Assembly: GCF_000622245.1 (NCBI RefSeq)
Contig: NZ_JHXW01000011.1
Coordinates: 1 to 64,000, forward strand
Source of the DNA: Fusobacterium perfoetens ATCC 29250
GTDB taxonomy: Bacteria > Fusobacteriota > Fusobacteriia > Fusobacteriales > Fusobacteriaceae
Reading direction: 5' to 3'
Length of the DNA: 64,000 nt
Both the position numbers and the translations under genes were made by a program. Below are positions 26,727 to 39,226 of this stretch, piece by piece. Each line of letters opens with the position of its first letter. Positions within the stretch are counted from its first letter, which is position 1. A model generated the notes under the pieces. The model was not told the DNA's origin. It ran no database searches and worked only from the letters and a program-made list of their open reading frames with translations.

Positions 26727-27101
26727 ATGGAAGATATAAAAAAAATTATAAAAAATTCATTAATAACCTCTATAATAGTTTTAGTTTATGGCTTAATAGT
26801 AGGAAGTAAAGAAGTATATGGAGGAATGTTTTTAGGTTCTCTAATATCTATTTTTTGCTTTTATACTATCTATTTAGATGTAAAGACTTCTTTATTAAAA
26901 GGAGCAAGTTTTAAAAGTGGTGTTCTAAACTATTTAAAAAGATACTTTATTTATTGTGTATCTTTAGGAATTTCGATTTATTTTTTTAGTTTGGGAATGA
27001 TGTTAGGTACTGCCATAGGACTATTGAATATTAGATTCAATATATTACTGATGGTTTTATATAAAAATCTTTTAAAGTGGAAAGATAAGTATCTAAAATA
27101 G
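26727..27101 (+). CDS. atpI: ATP synthase subunit I
   Basis: This 124-residue protein has four hydrophobic segments (about 12-28, 32-48, 71-92, 95-113), the AtpI topology. AtpI acts as a chaperone for c-ring assembly in Na+ F-ATPases such as that of Propionigenium. It lies between atpZ and atpB in the usual place. GAGAGG precedes the start. Confidence 0.78.
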   Translation: MEDIKKIIKNSLITSIIVLVYGLIVGSKEVYGGMFLGSLISIFCFYTIYLDVKTSLLKGASFKSGVLNYLKRYFIYCVSLGISIYFFSLGMMLGTAIGLLNIRFNILLMVLYKNLLKWKDKYLK

Positions 27102-27120
27102 GGAAAGAGAGGAGATTTTT

Positions 27121-28228
<1,108 letters not shown>

Positions 28229-28262
28229 AAAATTGTTATAGAACTGGAAAGGAGGGAGTATT

Positions 28263-28766
28263 TTGGCAACACAAACAATGCCCGCTATTTCAATTGATGT
28301 CAATATGTTTTGGCAAATAATCAACTTCTTTGTTTTAATAGTTGTTTTTAATAAATATTTTAAAAAACCTTTAGGAAGAATAATTAAAGAAAGAAGAGAA
28401 AAAATATCAGGAGATTTAGAGGAAGCTAAAAAGAATAAAGAGATAGCTGAAGCTGAAGTAGAAAAAGCTAAAGTTATATTAAGAGAAGCAAAAGATGAAG
28501 CTCATAAAATAATAACAACTGCTGAGAAAAAGGCAGATGAAAGAAGAGAAGAAATAATAAAAAGTGCCACATTCCAAAGAGACAAAATTCTAAAAAGTGC
28601 TGAAATAGAAGTAGAAAAAATGAAAGAAAAAGCAAGAAAAGACATTAAAGAAGAAATGCAAAAAATAGCTGTCCAACTTGCTGAAAAACTTGTAAATGAA
28701 AAATTAGATTCTAAAAAAGGAAGTGCTTTAATAGATAACTTTATAGATGAGATGGGAGATGCTTAA
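28263..28766 (+). CDS. atpF: F-type ATP synthase subunit b
   Basis: This peripheral-stalk subunit of 167 residues has one N-terminal membrane helix (about 12-32, FWQIINFFVLIVVF) and a long charged alpha helix. The start is TTG, 6 bases after GGAGGG; no ATG fits in frame before the conserved membrane helix except Met5. Its stop overlaps the atpH start (TAATG). Confidence 0.94.
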   Translation: MATQTMPAISIDVNMFWQIINFFVLIVVFNKYFKKPLGRIIKERREKISGDLEEAKKNKEIAEAEVEKAKVILREAKDEAHKIITTAEKKADERREEIIKSATFQRDKILKSAEIEVEKMKEKARKDIKEEMQKIAVQLAEKLVNEKLDSKKGSALIDNFIDEMGDA

Positions 28767-29293
28767 TGGCAGACAATAAAGTTGGAAAAAGATATGCTGA
28801 AGCAATTTATTCAGTAGGAGAATCTAATAATAATTTAAAAGAAATTTATGAAGCACTTAATCTTTTAATGGAGATGTATTTAAAAGATAAAGAGTTTAAA
28901 AATATAATAAATCATCCATTAATATCTTTGGAAGAAAAAAAAGATTTCTTAAGTAAAATATATTTTTCAGAAAAAGAAAAAGTAAAAGATATTATATTCT
29001 ATCTTTTAGAAAAAGGAAGAATAATAGATATTAAAGAAATTGTAGCTGAATATTTAAAAATTTATTATCTAAAAAATAAAATTTTAGATGTAGAAGCTAC
29101 ATTTGCTCAAGATATAACAGAAAAACAAAGAGAAAGATTAATCAAAAATTTAGAAAAAAGAACTAATAAAAAAATTAATCTTAAAGTTAATATTGATAAG
29201 TCAATAATTGGTGGAGGAATTTTAAAAATAGGTGACAAGATAATAGATGGAACTATAAAAACTCAATTAAAGACTTTAATCAAACAAGATTAA
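28766..29293 (+). CDS. atpH: F-type ATP synthase subunit delta
   Basis: This 175-residue protein joins the peripheral stalk to the top of F1. The pattern KRYAEAIYSVGE at the N-terminus and the C-terminal IDKSIIGGGILKIGDKIIDGTI-TQL block are the OSCP/delta signatures. It is translationally coupled to atpF. Confidence 0.94.
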   Translation: MADNKVGKRYAEAIYSVGESNNNLKEIYEALNLLMEMYLKDKEFKNIINHPLISLEEKKDFLSKIYFSEKEKVKDIIFYLLEKGRIIDIKEIVAEYLKIYYLKNKILDVEATFAQDITEKQRERLIKNLEKRTNKKINLKVNIDKSIIGGGILKIGDKIIDGTIKTQLKTLIKQD

Positions 29294-29319
29294 CATACAC
29301 ATAATCGGAGGTGTATTAG

Positions 29320-30825
29320 GTGAGAATCAGACCAGAAGAGGTTAGTAATATTATAAAAACTGAAATAGAAAACTATAAAAAAAGTCTTGATATTAAAACT
29401 TCAGGTTCTGTATTAGAAGTAGGTGACGGTATTGCTAGAGTATACGGACTTAGTGATGCAAAAGCAGGAGAATTATTAGAGTTTCCAAATAAAATAATGG
29501 GAATGGTACTTAACCTAGAAGAAAATAACGTTGGAGTTATCATATTTGGGGATTTCTCTCAAATAAAAGAGGGAGATGAAGTAAAATCTACAGGAAGAAT
29601 AGTTTCAATTCCAGCAGGAGAAGATTTTTTAGGAAGAGTTGTTAATGCTTTAGGAGAACCTATAGATGGAAAAGGAGAAATAACTCCTAAAAAATATATG
29701 GAACTTGAAAGAAAAGCATCAGGAATTATATCAAGAAAACCTGTATTTGAACCTTTACAAACAGGAATTAAATCTATAGACGGAATGGTTCCTATTGGAA
29801 GAGGACAAAGAGAACTTATAATAGGTGATAGACAAACAGGAAAAACAGCAGTAGCTGTAGACGCTATTATAAATCAAAAAGGAACAGGAGTAAAATGTAT
29901 ATATGTAGCTATTGGACAAAAAAGGTCTACAGTAGCTCAAATATATAAAAAATTAGAAGATTTAGGGGCTATGGAATATACAACAATAGTAGCAGCCACA
30001 GCTTCAGAAGCAGCTCCTTTACAATATATGGCTCCATATTCAGGAGTTGCTATGGCAGAGTATTTTATGGATAAAGGTGAACATGTGTTAATCGTTTATG
30101 ATGATTTAACAAAACATGCTGTAGCTTATAGAGAAATGTCTCTATTATTAAAAAGACCACCTGGAAGAGAAGCTTATCCAGGAGATGTATTCTATTTACA
30201 TTCAAGATTACTTGAAAGAGCAGCAAAACTTTCAGATGAATTAGGTGGAGGTTCAATAACAGCTTTACCAATAATCGAGACTCAAGCTGGAGACGTAGCT
30301 GCTTATATTCCAACAAACGTTATTTCAATAACTGATGGTCAAATATTCCTAGATTCACAATTATTTAACTCAGGATTTAGACCAGCTATAGATGCTGGAA
30401 TATCAGTTTCAAGGGTTGGAGGAGCAGCTCAAATAAAGGCAATGAAACAAGTAGCAGCAAAAGTAAAACTAGAATTAGCTCAATATACAGAGTTATTAAC
30501 ATTTGCTCAATTTGGTTCTGATTTAGATAAATCTACAAAGGCTCAATTAGAGAGAGGACATAGAATAATGGCTATGTTAAAACAACCTCAAAATAAACCT
30601 TATCCAGTAGAAGAACAAGTAATTTCTTTCTTTGCAGTAACTAAAGGATTCTTTGATGATATAGATGTAGATAAAGTTTTAGACTTTGAAGTTAATTTAA
30701 TTAAAGAACTAAGAAATACTACAAATTTATTAAATGAAATAAAAGAAAAACAAGCTTTAGATAAAGAATTAGAAGATAAAATTTCTACTGCAATAAAAGA
30801 ATATAAAAAACAATATATTAAATAA
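29320..30825 (+). CDS. atpA: F-type ATP synthase subunit alpha
   Basis: This non-catalytic nucleotide-binding F1 subunit of 501 residues has a Walker A GDRQTGKT at 169-176 and a conserved arginine-finger region [15 protein letters not shown] near 365. The start is GTG after CGGAGG. The order atpH-A-G-D-C is the normal one. Confidence 0.97.
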   Translation: MRIRPEEVSNIIKTEIENYKKSLDIKTSGSVLEVGDGIARVYGLSDAKAGELLEFPNKIMGMVLNLEENNVGVIIFGDFSQIKEGDEVKSTGRIVSIPAGEDFLGRVVNALGEPIDGKGEITPKKYMELERKASGIISRKPVFEPLQTGIKSIDGMVPIGRGQRELIIGDRQTGKTAVAVDAIINQKGTGVKCIYVAIGQKRSTVAQIYKKLEDLGAMEYTTIVAATASEAAPLQYMAPYSGVAMAEYFMDKGEHVLIVYDDLTKHAVAYREMSLLLKRPPGREAYPGDVFYLHSRLLERAAKLSDELGGGSITALPIIETQAGDVAAYIPTNVISITDGQIFLDSQLFNSGFRPAIDAGISVSRVGGAAQIKAMKQVAAKVKLELAQYTELLTFAQFGSDLDKSTKAQLERGHRIMAMLKQPQNKPYPVEEQVISFFAVTKGFFDDIDVDKVLDFEVNLIKELRNTTNLLNEIKEKQALDKELEDKISTAIKEYKKQYIK

Positions 30826-30839
30826 AAAGAGGTGAATAT

Positions 30840-31691
30840 ATGGCTGGTTCTAAAGAAATTAAAAGTAGAATAAAAAGTGTTCAGTCTACTCACCAAATAA
30901 CAAAAGCTATGGAAGTTGTTTCAACTACTAAATTTAAAAAATTCTCTGAAAAAGTTTTAAAATCTCGTGATTATTCAGAGAGTATTCATAAAATTATGTC
31001 AAATATAGCTGCAGGAATAAAATCTGAGAGACATCCTCTTTTTGATGGAAGGGAAACTGTAAAAAAAATAGGAATTATAGTTTTAACTTCTGATAGAGGA
31101 CTTTGTGGAAGTTTTAATAGTTTGACATTAAAAAAATTAAAAGAGGTAGAAGAAAAAAATAAAGATAAAAAAATATCAGTCATAGTTGTTGGAAAAAAAG
31201 GAAAAGAATATTGTTCTAAAAGAAGTTATGATATAAAAGCAGAATATACTCAAATTATTCCTGAAACTATATATGATAAAGCTAAAGAAATAAGTGAAAA
31301 TATTGTAGAATATTATTATTCTGATATATTTGATGAAGTATATTTAATTTACAATAAATTTATTTCAGCTTTAAGAAGTGACCTTTTAGTTAAAAAAATT
31401 ATTCCTATCGAAAGAGTAGAGACAAATAAAAATATGTCATATATTTTTGAACCAGATGCAGAAGCTGTTTTATCTGATTTATTACCTAAATATATAAATA
31501 TAGAATTATATCAGGCAATGTTAGAAAACACAGCTAGTGAACACTCAGCTAGAAAAAACGCTATGAAGAGTGCTAACGATAATGCAGAAGAAATGATGAA
31601 AGAATTGAATTTACAATATAATAGAGAAAGACAGGCTGCTATAACTCAAGAAATCACAGAGATAGTAGGAGGAGCACCTGCCTTAAAATAA
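30840..31691 (+). CDS. atpG: F-type ATP synthase subunit gamma
   Basis: This 283-residue central shaft has the N-terminal helix [20 protein letters not shown] and the C-terminal helix ending [16 protein letters not shown], which form the coiled-coil rotor. [11 protein letters not shown] near 77-87 is the conserved gamma motif. GAGGTG precedes ATG. Confidence 0.96.
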   Translation: MAGSKEIKSRIKSVQSTHQITKAMEVVSTTKFKKFSEKVLKSRDYSESIHKIMSNIAAGIKSERHPLFDGRETVKKIGIIVLTSDRGLCGSFNSLTLKKLKEVEEKNKDKKISVIVVGKKGKEYCSKRSYDIKAEYTQIIPETIYDKAKEISENIVEYYYSDIFDEVYLIYNKFISALRSDLLVKKIIPIERVETNKNMSYIFEPDAEAVLSDLLPKYINIELYQAMLENTASEHSARKNAMKSANDNAEEMMKELNLQYNRERQAAITQEITEIVGGAPALK

Positions 31692-31695
31692 TTAA

Positions 31696-33126
<1,431 letters not shown>

Positions 33127-33128
33127 AT

Positions 33129-33536
33129 ATGGCGAACTTTAAATTAGAAATAATAACTCCTATAGGAAAAAAGTTTTCTCAGGAAATTGAATTTGTGAAA
33201 GTTAGAACAACAGAAGGAGATATGGGTATTTTATCTAATCATGCTCCTTTTGTATCAGGATTACAACCTGAAGAAATATCTATAAGAGTAACTAAAGGAA
33301 AAGAAATAAAATATTATATATCTAATGGTTTTATAGAAGTTAGCAATAATAATGTTACTATTATAGTAGACGAAGCATTATTACCAGAAGAAATAGATAT
33401 TGAAATGGCAAAAAAAGAAGTTCAATTAGCTCAAGAAAAATTAAAAAAAGTTAATGAAGATAAGCAAATTATGATTGTTCAAAAAACTTTACAAGATGCT
33501 CTTATGAAGGTAAAAATAGCTGAGAAATTATTATAA
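33129..33536 (+). CDS. atpC: F-type ATP synthase subunit epsilon
   Basis: This 135-residue subunit has an N-terminal beta sandwich (PIGKKF, RTTEGDMGILSNHAPFV) and two C-terminal helices (about 88-135), which regulate F1 by inhibiting rotation. Its ribosome binding site GGGAG overlaps the end of atpD. It is the last gene of the operon. Confidence 0.94.
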   Translation: MANFKLEIITPIGKKFSQEIEFVKVRTTEGDMGILSNHAPFVSGLQPEEISIRVTKGKEIKYYISNGFIEVSNNNVTIIVDEALLPEEIDIEMAKKEVQLAQEKLKKVNEDKQIMIVQKTLQDALMKVKIAEKLL

Positions 33537-33548
33537 ATTAATTAAAAA

Positions 33549-33574
33549 GAAAGGAGTGAAAGCTCCTTTTTTAA
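33549..33574 (+). terminator. Terminator of the ATP synthase operon
   Basis: AAAGGAG and CTCCTTT pair around TGAAAG and end in six T, 12 bases after the atpC stop. Confidence 0.85.
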
Positions 33575-33596
33575 TTAAGAAAATAGAAGATAGATG

Positions 33597-33625
33597 TTGA
33601 CATTTAAATCAACAAGGAGTATAAT
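33597..33625 (+). promoter_or_regulatory. Consensus sigma-70 promoter of the DUF3798 ABC transporter operon
   Basis: A perfect TTGACA (33597-33602) and a perfect TATAAT (33620-33625) are 17 bases apart. The resulting leader would be about 80 bases, with no operator I can recognise. Strong constitutive expression is likely. Confidence 0.85.
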
Positions 33626-33714
33626 AACACTCAATAGTAATTATGTCTATTAGTTACAATAATACTAAAATTTTAAACAGTATTAAAAAAATATTTTAAT
33701 TAGGAGGGAGAAAT

Positions 33715-34893
33715 ATGAAAAAATTATTAGTTTGTTCTTTTTTACTAGGATGTTGTTCACTAAATGTCTTTGCAGAAGATTATCATATTGGAGTAGTAAG
33801 TGGAACTGTATCTCAATCTGAAGACTCTTTAAGAGGAGCTGAAGCTGTAGCAGCAAAATATGGTAGTGCAGCTAATGGAGGAAAAGTAGTTCATATAACT
33901 TATCCAGATAATTTTATGCAAGAAATGGAAACAACAATATCTCAAATAACAGCTTTAGCAGATGACCCTAAAATGAAAGCAATAATTATGACAGAAGCTA
34001 TTCCAGGAACTGTGGAAGCTTATAGAAGAGTAAAAGATAAAAGACCTGATATTATCTTATTAGCTAATACAGCTCATGAAGACCCAGAAATGATAGCTGA
34101 TGTTACAGATTTAGCATTATATCCAGATTCAATAGCTAGAGGATATTTAATAGTTAAGGCAGCAAAAGAAATGGGAGCTAAGAATTTTGTTCATATATCA
34201 TTCCCTAGACATTTAAGTTATGAAATGTTATCAAGAAGAAGAAATGTAATGAAAGAAGCAGCAAAAGATTTAGGAATGGGATTCTATGAAGTTTCAGCTC
34301 CAGACCCAGTAAGTGATGTAGGAGTAGCTGGAGCACAACAATATATACTAGAGCAAGTTCCAAACTGGTTAAAACAATATGGTAAAGATACTGCTTTCTT
34401 CTGTACTAATGATGCTCATACAGAACCTTTATTAAAAAGAGTAGCAGAAGAAGGAGGATATTTTGTAGAGGCTGACTTACCATCTCCAACAATGGGATAT
34501 CCTGGAGCTCTAGGAATTAAATTTACTAATGATGAAAGAGGAAATTGGCCAAAAATATTAAAAAAAGTAGAAGATGTTGTTGTTAAAAAAGGTGCTTCTG
34601 GAAGAATGGGAACATGGGCATATTCATATAACTTTGCTTGTGCTTTAGCAATGGCAGATCATGCTGTTAATGTAATAGATGGAAAAACAGATATATTAGA
34701 TTTTGATGCTGTTATGGAAACATTAAAAGCTAATACTCCAGGAGCTGGATGGAATGGAAGTTATTTAGTTGATAGTGATGGAATTGAAAGAGAAAACTAT
34801 ATTTTAATATATCAAGATACTTATGTATTTGGAAAAGGATATATGGGAATGACTCAGCTAGAAGTTCCTGAAAAATATTTTGATGTAAAATAA
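33715..34893 (+). CDS. DUF3798-type ABC transporter substrate-binding protein
   Basis: This 392-residue exported protein has a signal peptide at 1-20 (CSLNVFA cleavage site). The mature part resembles periplasmic binding proteins of the sugar/nucleoside (BMP-like) class and matches what I know of DUF3798. No ligand is established. Ten lysines and acidic clusters give no clue to the ligand. GGAGGG precedes the start. It is first in an operon with an RbsA/YufO-type ATPase and two permeases, so it is the recognition component of an importer. Confidence 0.8.
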   Translation: MKKLLVCSFLLGCCSLNVFAEDYHIGVVSGTVSQSEDSLRGAEAVAAKYGSAANGGKVVHITYPDNFMQEMETTISQITALADDPKMKAIIMTEAIPGTVEAYRRVKDKRPDIILLANTAHEDPEMIADVTDLALYPDSIARGYLIVKAAKEMGAKNFVHISFPRHLSYEMLSRRRNVMKEAAKDLGMGFYEVSAPDPVSDVGVAGAQQYILEQVPNWLKQYGKDTAFFCTNDAHTEPLLKRVAEEGGYFVEADLPSPTMGYPGALGIKFTNDERGNWPKILKKVEDVVVKKGASGRMGTWAYSYNFACALAMADHAVNVIDGKTDILDFDAVMETLKANTPGAGWNGSYLVDSDGIERENYILIYQDTYVFGKGYMGMTQLEVPEKYFDVK

Positions 34894-34915
34894 TAAAAAA
34901 TAATAAAAATGAAAG

Positions 34916-34952
34916 ATATGACAAATATAGATTAATCTATATTTGTCATATT
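34916..34952 (+). terminator. Stem-loop between binding protein and ATPase genes
   Basis: ATATGACAAATATAG and CTATATTTGTCATAT pair perfectly around ATTAAT, with AT-rich DNA after. Placed after the binding protein gene, it probably lets that gene be made in excess over the membrane complex. Confidence 0.75.
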
Positions 34953-35025
34953 TAAATTTTTAAAAAATTTAAATAAAATTTATAAATATTTTATTTGAGT
35001 ATTTTAAAAATGAAAGGTGGGATTA

Positions 35026-36621
35026 ATGAGTAAAAGATTACTAGAAATATCTAATCTATCTAAATCTTTTGGAGAAAATACTGTTTTAAGAGATATTAAT
35101 CTAGAAATAAAAGAAGGAGAAATAGTAGGATTAGTAGGAGAAAATGGTGCTGGTAAATCGACATTAATGAAAATTATATTTGGAATGCCAGTAATAAAAG
35201 AAACAGGAGGATATAATGGAACAATAAAATTAGAAGGAAAAGAAATTAATTTTAATAGTCCTTTTGATGCTTTAGAAGCTGGAATTGGAATGGTTCATCA
35301 AGAATTTTCATTAATACCAGGGTTTTCAGCTGGAGAAAATATTGTTCTTAATAGAGAAAGTACAAGACAAAGTTTTTTAGAATTATTGTTTGGTGAGAGA
35401 ATAAAAGTATTAGATAAAAATGAAATTAAAAAAAGAGCTGAAGTAGCCATTGAGAATTTAGGAATTACGATTAATAGTGATGAATTTATTCAAGAAATGC
35501 CAGTAGCTCATATGCAATTTACAGAAATTGCTAGAGAAATTGAAAGAGAAAAAATTAAATTATTAGTTTTAGATGAGCCTACAGCAGTTTTAACAGAAGG
35601 AGAAGCTGATGTATTAGTTAAAACAATAAAATCACTTGCTAAAAAAGGAATTTCAATTATCTTTATAACACATAGATTAAACGAAATAATTGAAGCTTGT
35701 GATAAAGTAGTTGTATTAAGAGATGGAGTAATGATTAATTCTGTAGCAACTAAAGATACAAATGTAGATGAAATAACTAACTGGATGATAGGTAGAAATA
35801 TAGAAGAAAATCAAAATGAAAAAATTCAAGAAGAACATTTAAAAGTAGAAGATTCTGAAGTTATTTTAAATATAGAAAATCTATCAGTAGATATGCCTGG
35901 AGAATTAGTAAAAAAATTAAATTTAAAAGTTCGTGAAGGTGAAATTTTAGGGTTAGCTGGAATGGCTGGACAAGGAAAAATAGGTGTTGCTAACGGAGTA
36001 ATGGGACTATATTATTCAACAGGAAAAGTTACATTTGAAGGACAAGATATAAAATTAAATGACCCAACAGACCCTTTATCTAAGGGAATTTTCTTTGTAT
36101 CTGAAGATAGAAAAGGTGTAGGATTACTTTTAGATAAATCAATAGAAATGAATATAGCTTATCCAGCAATACAAATAAAAGAATTATTTTTAAAGAAAAA
36201 ATTTGGTTGTTTAAGATGTATGGATAAAGAAGAAATAGAAAAAAATGCAGCTAAGTATGTAGAACAACTAGAGATTAAATGTATGAGTTCTAAGCAAAGA
36301 GTACAAGAGTTAAGTGGAGGAAATCAACAAAAAGTATGCTTAGCAAAAGCTTTTACAATGGACCCTAAGTTAATGTTTGTTTCAGAACCAACAAGAGGAA
36401 TAGATGTAGGAGCTAAAAAATTAGTTTTAGATATCTTAAAAAAATATAATAAAGAAAAAGGAACAACAATAATAATTACTTCTTCAGAGGTAGAAGAATT
36501 AAGATCTATTTGTGATAGAATAGCAGTAATAAATGAAGGAAAAGTAGCTGGAATATTATCTCCAAAAGCAAATATAATAGAGTTTGGTAAATATATGACA
36601 GGAATAGGAGGAAGTAATTAA
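35026..36621 (+). CDS. ABC transporter ATP-binding protein, two ABC domains (RbsA/YufO type)
   Basis: This 531-residue cytosolic ATPase energises the importer. The first domain has Walker A GENGAGKST near 38-46, the signature-region QEMPVAHMQF and Walker B LLVLDEPT. The second has a weak Walker A GMAGQGKIG, signature LSGGNQQK and FVSEPTRG, as usual for sugar/nucleoside fused ATPases. I start at ATG 35026, after AAAGGTGG; a GTG at 35017 lies in that site. Stop and next start overlap (TAATG). Confidence 0.92.
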   Translation: MSKRLLEISNLSKSFGENTVLRDINLEIKEGEIVGLVGENGAGKSTLMKIIFGMPVIKETGGYNGTIKLEGKEINFNSPFDALEAGIGMVHQEFSLIPGFSAGENIVLNRESTRQSFLELLFGERIKVLDKNEIKKRAEVAIENLGITINSDEFIQEMPVAHMQFTEIAREIEREKIKLLVLDEPTAVLTEGEADVLVKTIKSLAKKGISIIFITHRLNEIIEACDKVVVLRDGVMINSVATKDTNVDEITNWMIGRNIEENQNEKIQEEHLKVEDSEVILNIENLSVDMPGELVKKLNLKVREGEILGLAGMAGQGKIGVANGVMGLYYSTGKVTFEGQDIKLNDPTDPLSKGIFFVSEDRKGVGLLLDKSIEMNIAYPAIQIKELFLKKKFGCLRCMDKEEIEKNAAKYVEQLEIKCMSSKQRVQELSGGNQQKVCLAKAFTMDPKLMFVSEPTRGIDVGAKKLVLDILKKYNKEKGTTIIITSSEVEELRSICDRIAVINEGKVAGILSPKANIIEFGKYMTGIGGSN

Positions 36622-37646
36622 TGAATCTAAAAAAATATATAAATACTTTTGGATGGCCAAGAATAATTATAGGATTATTCCTTATAAGTATGTATGTGGC
36701 TTGTCCATTTATAGGATTAAATCTGGGAGCAGCTTTAAGTGATACTCTTGTAAGATTTGGAATGAACGTTGTTTTAGTATTATCATTAGTACCTATGATA
36801 CAAGCTGGAACTGGATTAAATTTTGGAATGCCTTTAGGAGTTGAAGCAGGACTTTTAGGTGCCGTAATTAGTATTGAATTAGGTCTTGTTGGAATGAAAG
36901 GATTTTTAGTGGCTATAGTTGTAGGAGCTTTTTTTGGAGTTATATTTGGATGGCTTTATGGAATAATTTTAAATAAAGTTAAAGGTGGAGAAATGATGAT
37001 AGCTACATATATTGGGTTTTCATCAGTTGCTTTAATGTGTATTATGTGGTTAATTCTTCCGTTTAAGAGTCCTGATATGATATGGGCTTATGGTGGAGAA
37101 GGATTACGTACAACAGTTAGTGTTGAAAATTATTGGCATGGAGCTTTAGAAAAAGCTTTACATCTTGAAGGACTTAAATTACCTATAGGAGAAATACTTA
37201 TTTTTACTATAATAGCTTTATTTATTTGGATATTCTTCCAAACAAAATCAGGATTAGCTATGAAAGCTGTGGGAACAAATGAAAAATTTTCAAAAGCTAC
37301 AGGAATTAATATAGATAAAGAAAGAATAAAATCTGTTATTTTTTCTAGTGTTTTAGCAGCAGTAGGAATTATAATATATGAACAAAGTTTTGGATTTGTA
37401 CAATTATATTTAGCTCCATTCTATATGGCTTTCCCAGCTATAGCAGCAATATTAATAGGAGGAGCTTCAGTTAATAGAGCCACTATAGTTAATGTAATAA
37501 TAGGAACATTTTTATTCCAAGGAATATTAACAATGACTCCAAGTGTTGTAAATGCAATAATAAAAACTGATATGTCAGAAATAATAAGAATAATAGTATC
37601 AAATGGAATGATATTATATGCATTAACAAGAAAGGGGGAATTATAA
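36621..37646 (+). CDS. ABC transporter permease (BPD_transp_2 family), first
   Basis: This 341-residue membrane permease has about eight to ten hydrophobic helices. The motifs GLNFGMPLGVEAG near the N-terminus and GTNEKFSKATGIN in the cytosolic coupling loop are typical of ribose/nucleoside/branched-chain permeases. It is coupled to the ATPase gene and is followed by a second permease, so the membrane domain is a heterodimer. Confidence 0.88.
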   Translation: MNLKKYINTFGWPRIIIGLFLISMYVACPFIGLNLGAALSDTLVRFGMNVVLVLSLVPMIQAGTGLNFGMPLGVEAGLLGAVISIELGLVGMKGFLVAIVVGAFFGVIFGWLYGIILNKVKGGEMMIATYIGFSSVALMCIMWLILPFKSPDMIWAYGGEGLRTTVSVENYWHGALEKALHLEGLKLPIGEILIFTIIALFIWIFFQTKSGLAMKAVGTNEKFSKATGINIDKERIKSVIFSSVLAAVGIIIYEQSFGFVQLYLAPFYMAFPAIAAILIGGASVNRATIVNVIIGTFLFQGILTMTPSVVNAIIKTDMSEIIRIIVSNGMILYALTRKGEL

Positions 37647-37647
37647 T

Positions 37648-38760
37648 ATGAAAAAAAATAATTTATCAAAAATTTTACTAAGTAATATAGTTCCTATAAT
37701 AATGTTAACATTAATCGTTATAGCTTTTCCATTATCAGGGTTAGGAGTTATATCTACAGCTCAGGAAATGGTAGAAAGACTTTCAAGAAACCTTTTCTTA
37801 GTTTTATCTTTATTAATACCAGTTGTAGCAGGAATGGGATTAAACTTTGGAATTGTTCTTGGAGCTATGGCAGGTCAATTAGCTTTAATATTCATAACTG
37901 ATTGGCAAATAGTAGGAATGCAAGGTATATTTTTAGCAGCAATAATTTCAATACCATTATCAATAATTTTAGGAATAATTGGAGGAACTATTCTTAATAG
38001 AGCAAAAGGTAGAGAAATGATAACATCTATGATTTTAGGTTTTTTCATTAATGGAGTTTACCAATTAATAGTTTTATATGGTATGGGAAAAGTAATACCT
38101 CTTACTGATAAAAAGTTATTATTATCAAGAGGATATGGAGTAAGAAATGCTATAGATTTAATAGATATTAGAAAAGTATTAGATAGTTTTTTAACATTAA
38201 AAATAGGACAAATAGAAATTCCTATATTTACATTTTTATTAATAGGGCTTTTAGGACTTTTTACAGTTTGGTTTAGAAAAACAAAATTAGGACAAGATAT
38301 GAGAGCCATTGGACAAGATATAGAAGTAGCTAAAACAGCTGGAATTGATGTAGATGGAACAAGAGTAATAGCTATTGTTATTTCAACTATATTAGCTGGA
38401 TTTGGTCAAATAATTTATCTTCAAAATATGGGAACAATGAATACTTATAACAGTCACGAACAAATAGGAATGTTTTCAATAGCAGCTCTATTAGTTGGAG
38501 GAGCTAGTGCTTCTAAAGCTAATATAATAAATGCTATTAGTGGTGTATTTTTATTCCATATGTTATTTATAGTATCTCCAAATGCTGGAAAAAATTTAAT
38601 GGGTTCTGCTTATATAGGGGAATATTTTAGAGTATTTGTATCTTATGGAGTTGTTGCTTTAACATTAGTACTACATCAAAGAATAAGAGAAAAAGAACAA
38701 GAAGAACAAAGAAGAAATGCTATAGAAGGAAGTTATCAAAATGTGGAAGGTGATAAATAA
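37648..38760 (+). CDS. ABC transporter permease (BPD_transp_2 family), second
   Basis: This 370-residue partner permease has the related motifs GLNFGIVLGAMAGQ and AIGQDIEVAKTAGID. About nine hydrophobic segments are visible, and it has a charged C-terminal tail (REKEQEEQRR). It is 2 bases from the first permease and overlaps the small downstream gene. Confidence 0.88.
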   Translation: MKKNNLSKILLSNIVPIIMLTLIVIAFPLSGLGVISTAQEMVERLSRNLFLVLSLLIPVVAGMGLNFGIVLGAMAGQLALIFITDWQIVGMQGIFLAAIISIPLSIILGIIGGTILNRAKGREMITSMILGFFINGVYQLIVLYGMGKVIPLTDKKLLLSRGYGVRNAIDLIDIRKVLDSFLTLKIGQIEIPIFTFLLIGLLGLFTVWFRKTKLGQDMRAIGQDIEVAKTAGIDVDGTRVIAIVISTILAGFGQIIYLQNMGTMNTYNSHEQIGMFSIAALLVGGASASKANIINAISGVFLFHMLFIVSPNAGKNLMGSAYIGEYFRVFVSYGVVALTLVLHQRIREKEQEEQRRNAIEGSYQNVEGDK

Positions 38761-39131
38761 TGAAAAGAGTAATTAGTTGGATAATTGTATTATTTATCAC
38801 ATTATTAATATCAGTTATGTTATTTTTTACAGGGAAACTTCATAAGGCTATATTGAGTGCTGGAAGAAAAGGAATGGAAGGAATACCTAAAGAAATACAA
38901 TATAGTATAGATAAAGAACCTTTTAAAAAGATAAGAGCTACTAAAAAAGCAGCTGTAGACATAAAAGGAGTAAATCATATTATTGTAATAAAATATAAAG
39001 ATGAACAAGGTGAAACAAAAGAAATTACTAAGAAATTTAAAGCTAAAATAGGACAAAGAGAAAATTTAGACCTTGTAAAATTATTAAATAATGATGAAAA
39101 ATGGATAACTTATACTAAAGAAAAAAGATAA
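38760..39131 (+). CDS. Small membrane-anchored protein of the ABC importer operon
   Basis: I do not recognise this 123-residue protein with certainty. It has one N-terminal hydrophobic helix (about 7-25) and a basic, probably beta-rich domain outside the membrane. It starts within the stop of the second permease (TAATG), so it is made with the transporter and is probably an accessory part of it. It is the last gene of the operon. Confidence 0.6.
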   Translation: MKRVISWIIVLFITLLISVMLFFTGKLHKAILSAGRKGMEGIPKEIQYSIDKEPFKKIRATKKAAVDIKGVNHIIVIKYKDEQGETKEITKKFKAKIGQRENLDLVKLLNNDEKWITYTKEKR

Positions 39132-39137
39132 AAAATT

Positions 39138-39169
39138 AAAAGGCACTATTTATATAGTGTCTTTTTTTA
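39138..39169 (+). terminator. Terminator of the ABC importer operon
   Basis: GGCACTAT and ATAGTGTC pair around TTAT (one G-T pair) and run into seven T. Confidence 0.85.
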
Positions 39170-39181
39170 TAAGTAAGAAAT

Positions 39182-39214
39182 AAAAAAAGAGGTTAAATTC
39201 TTAACCTCTTTTTA
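39182..39214. terminator. Terminator of the nan operon (works in both directions)
   Basis: AAAAAGAGGTTAA and TTAACCTCTTTTT pair around ATTC. It lies 12 bases downstream of the nanA stop on the minus strand and also backs the convergent operon. Confidence 0.85.
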
Positions 39215-39226
39215 AAATTTAATTAA

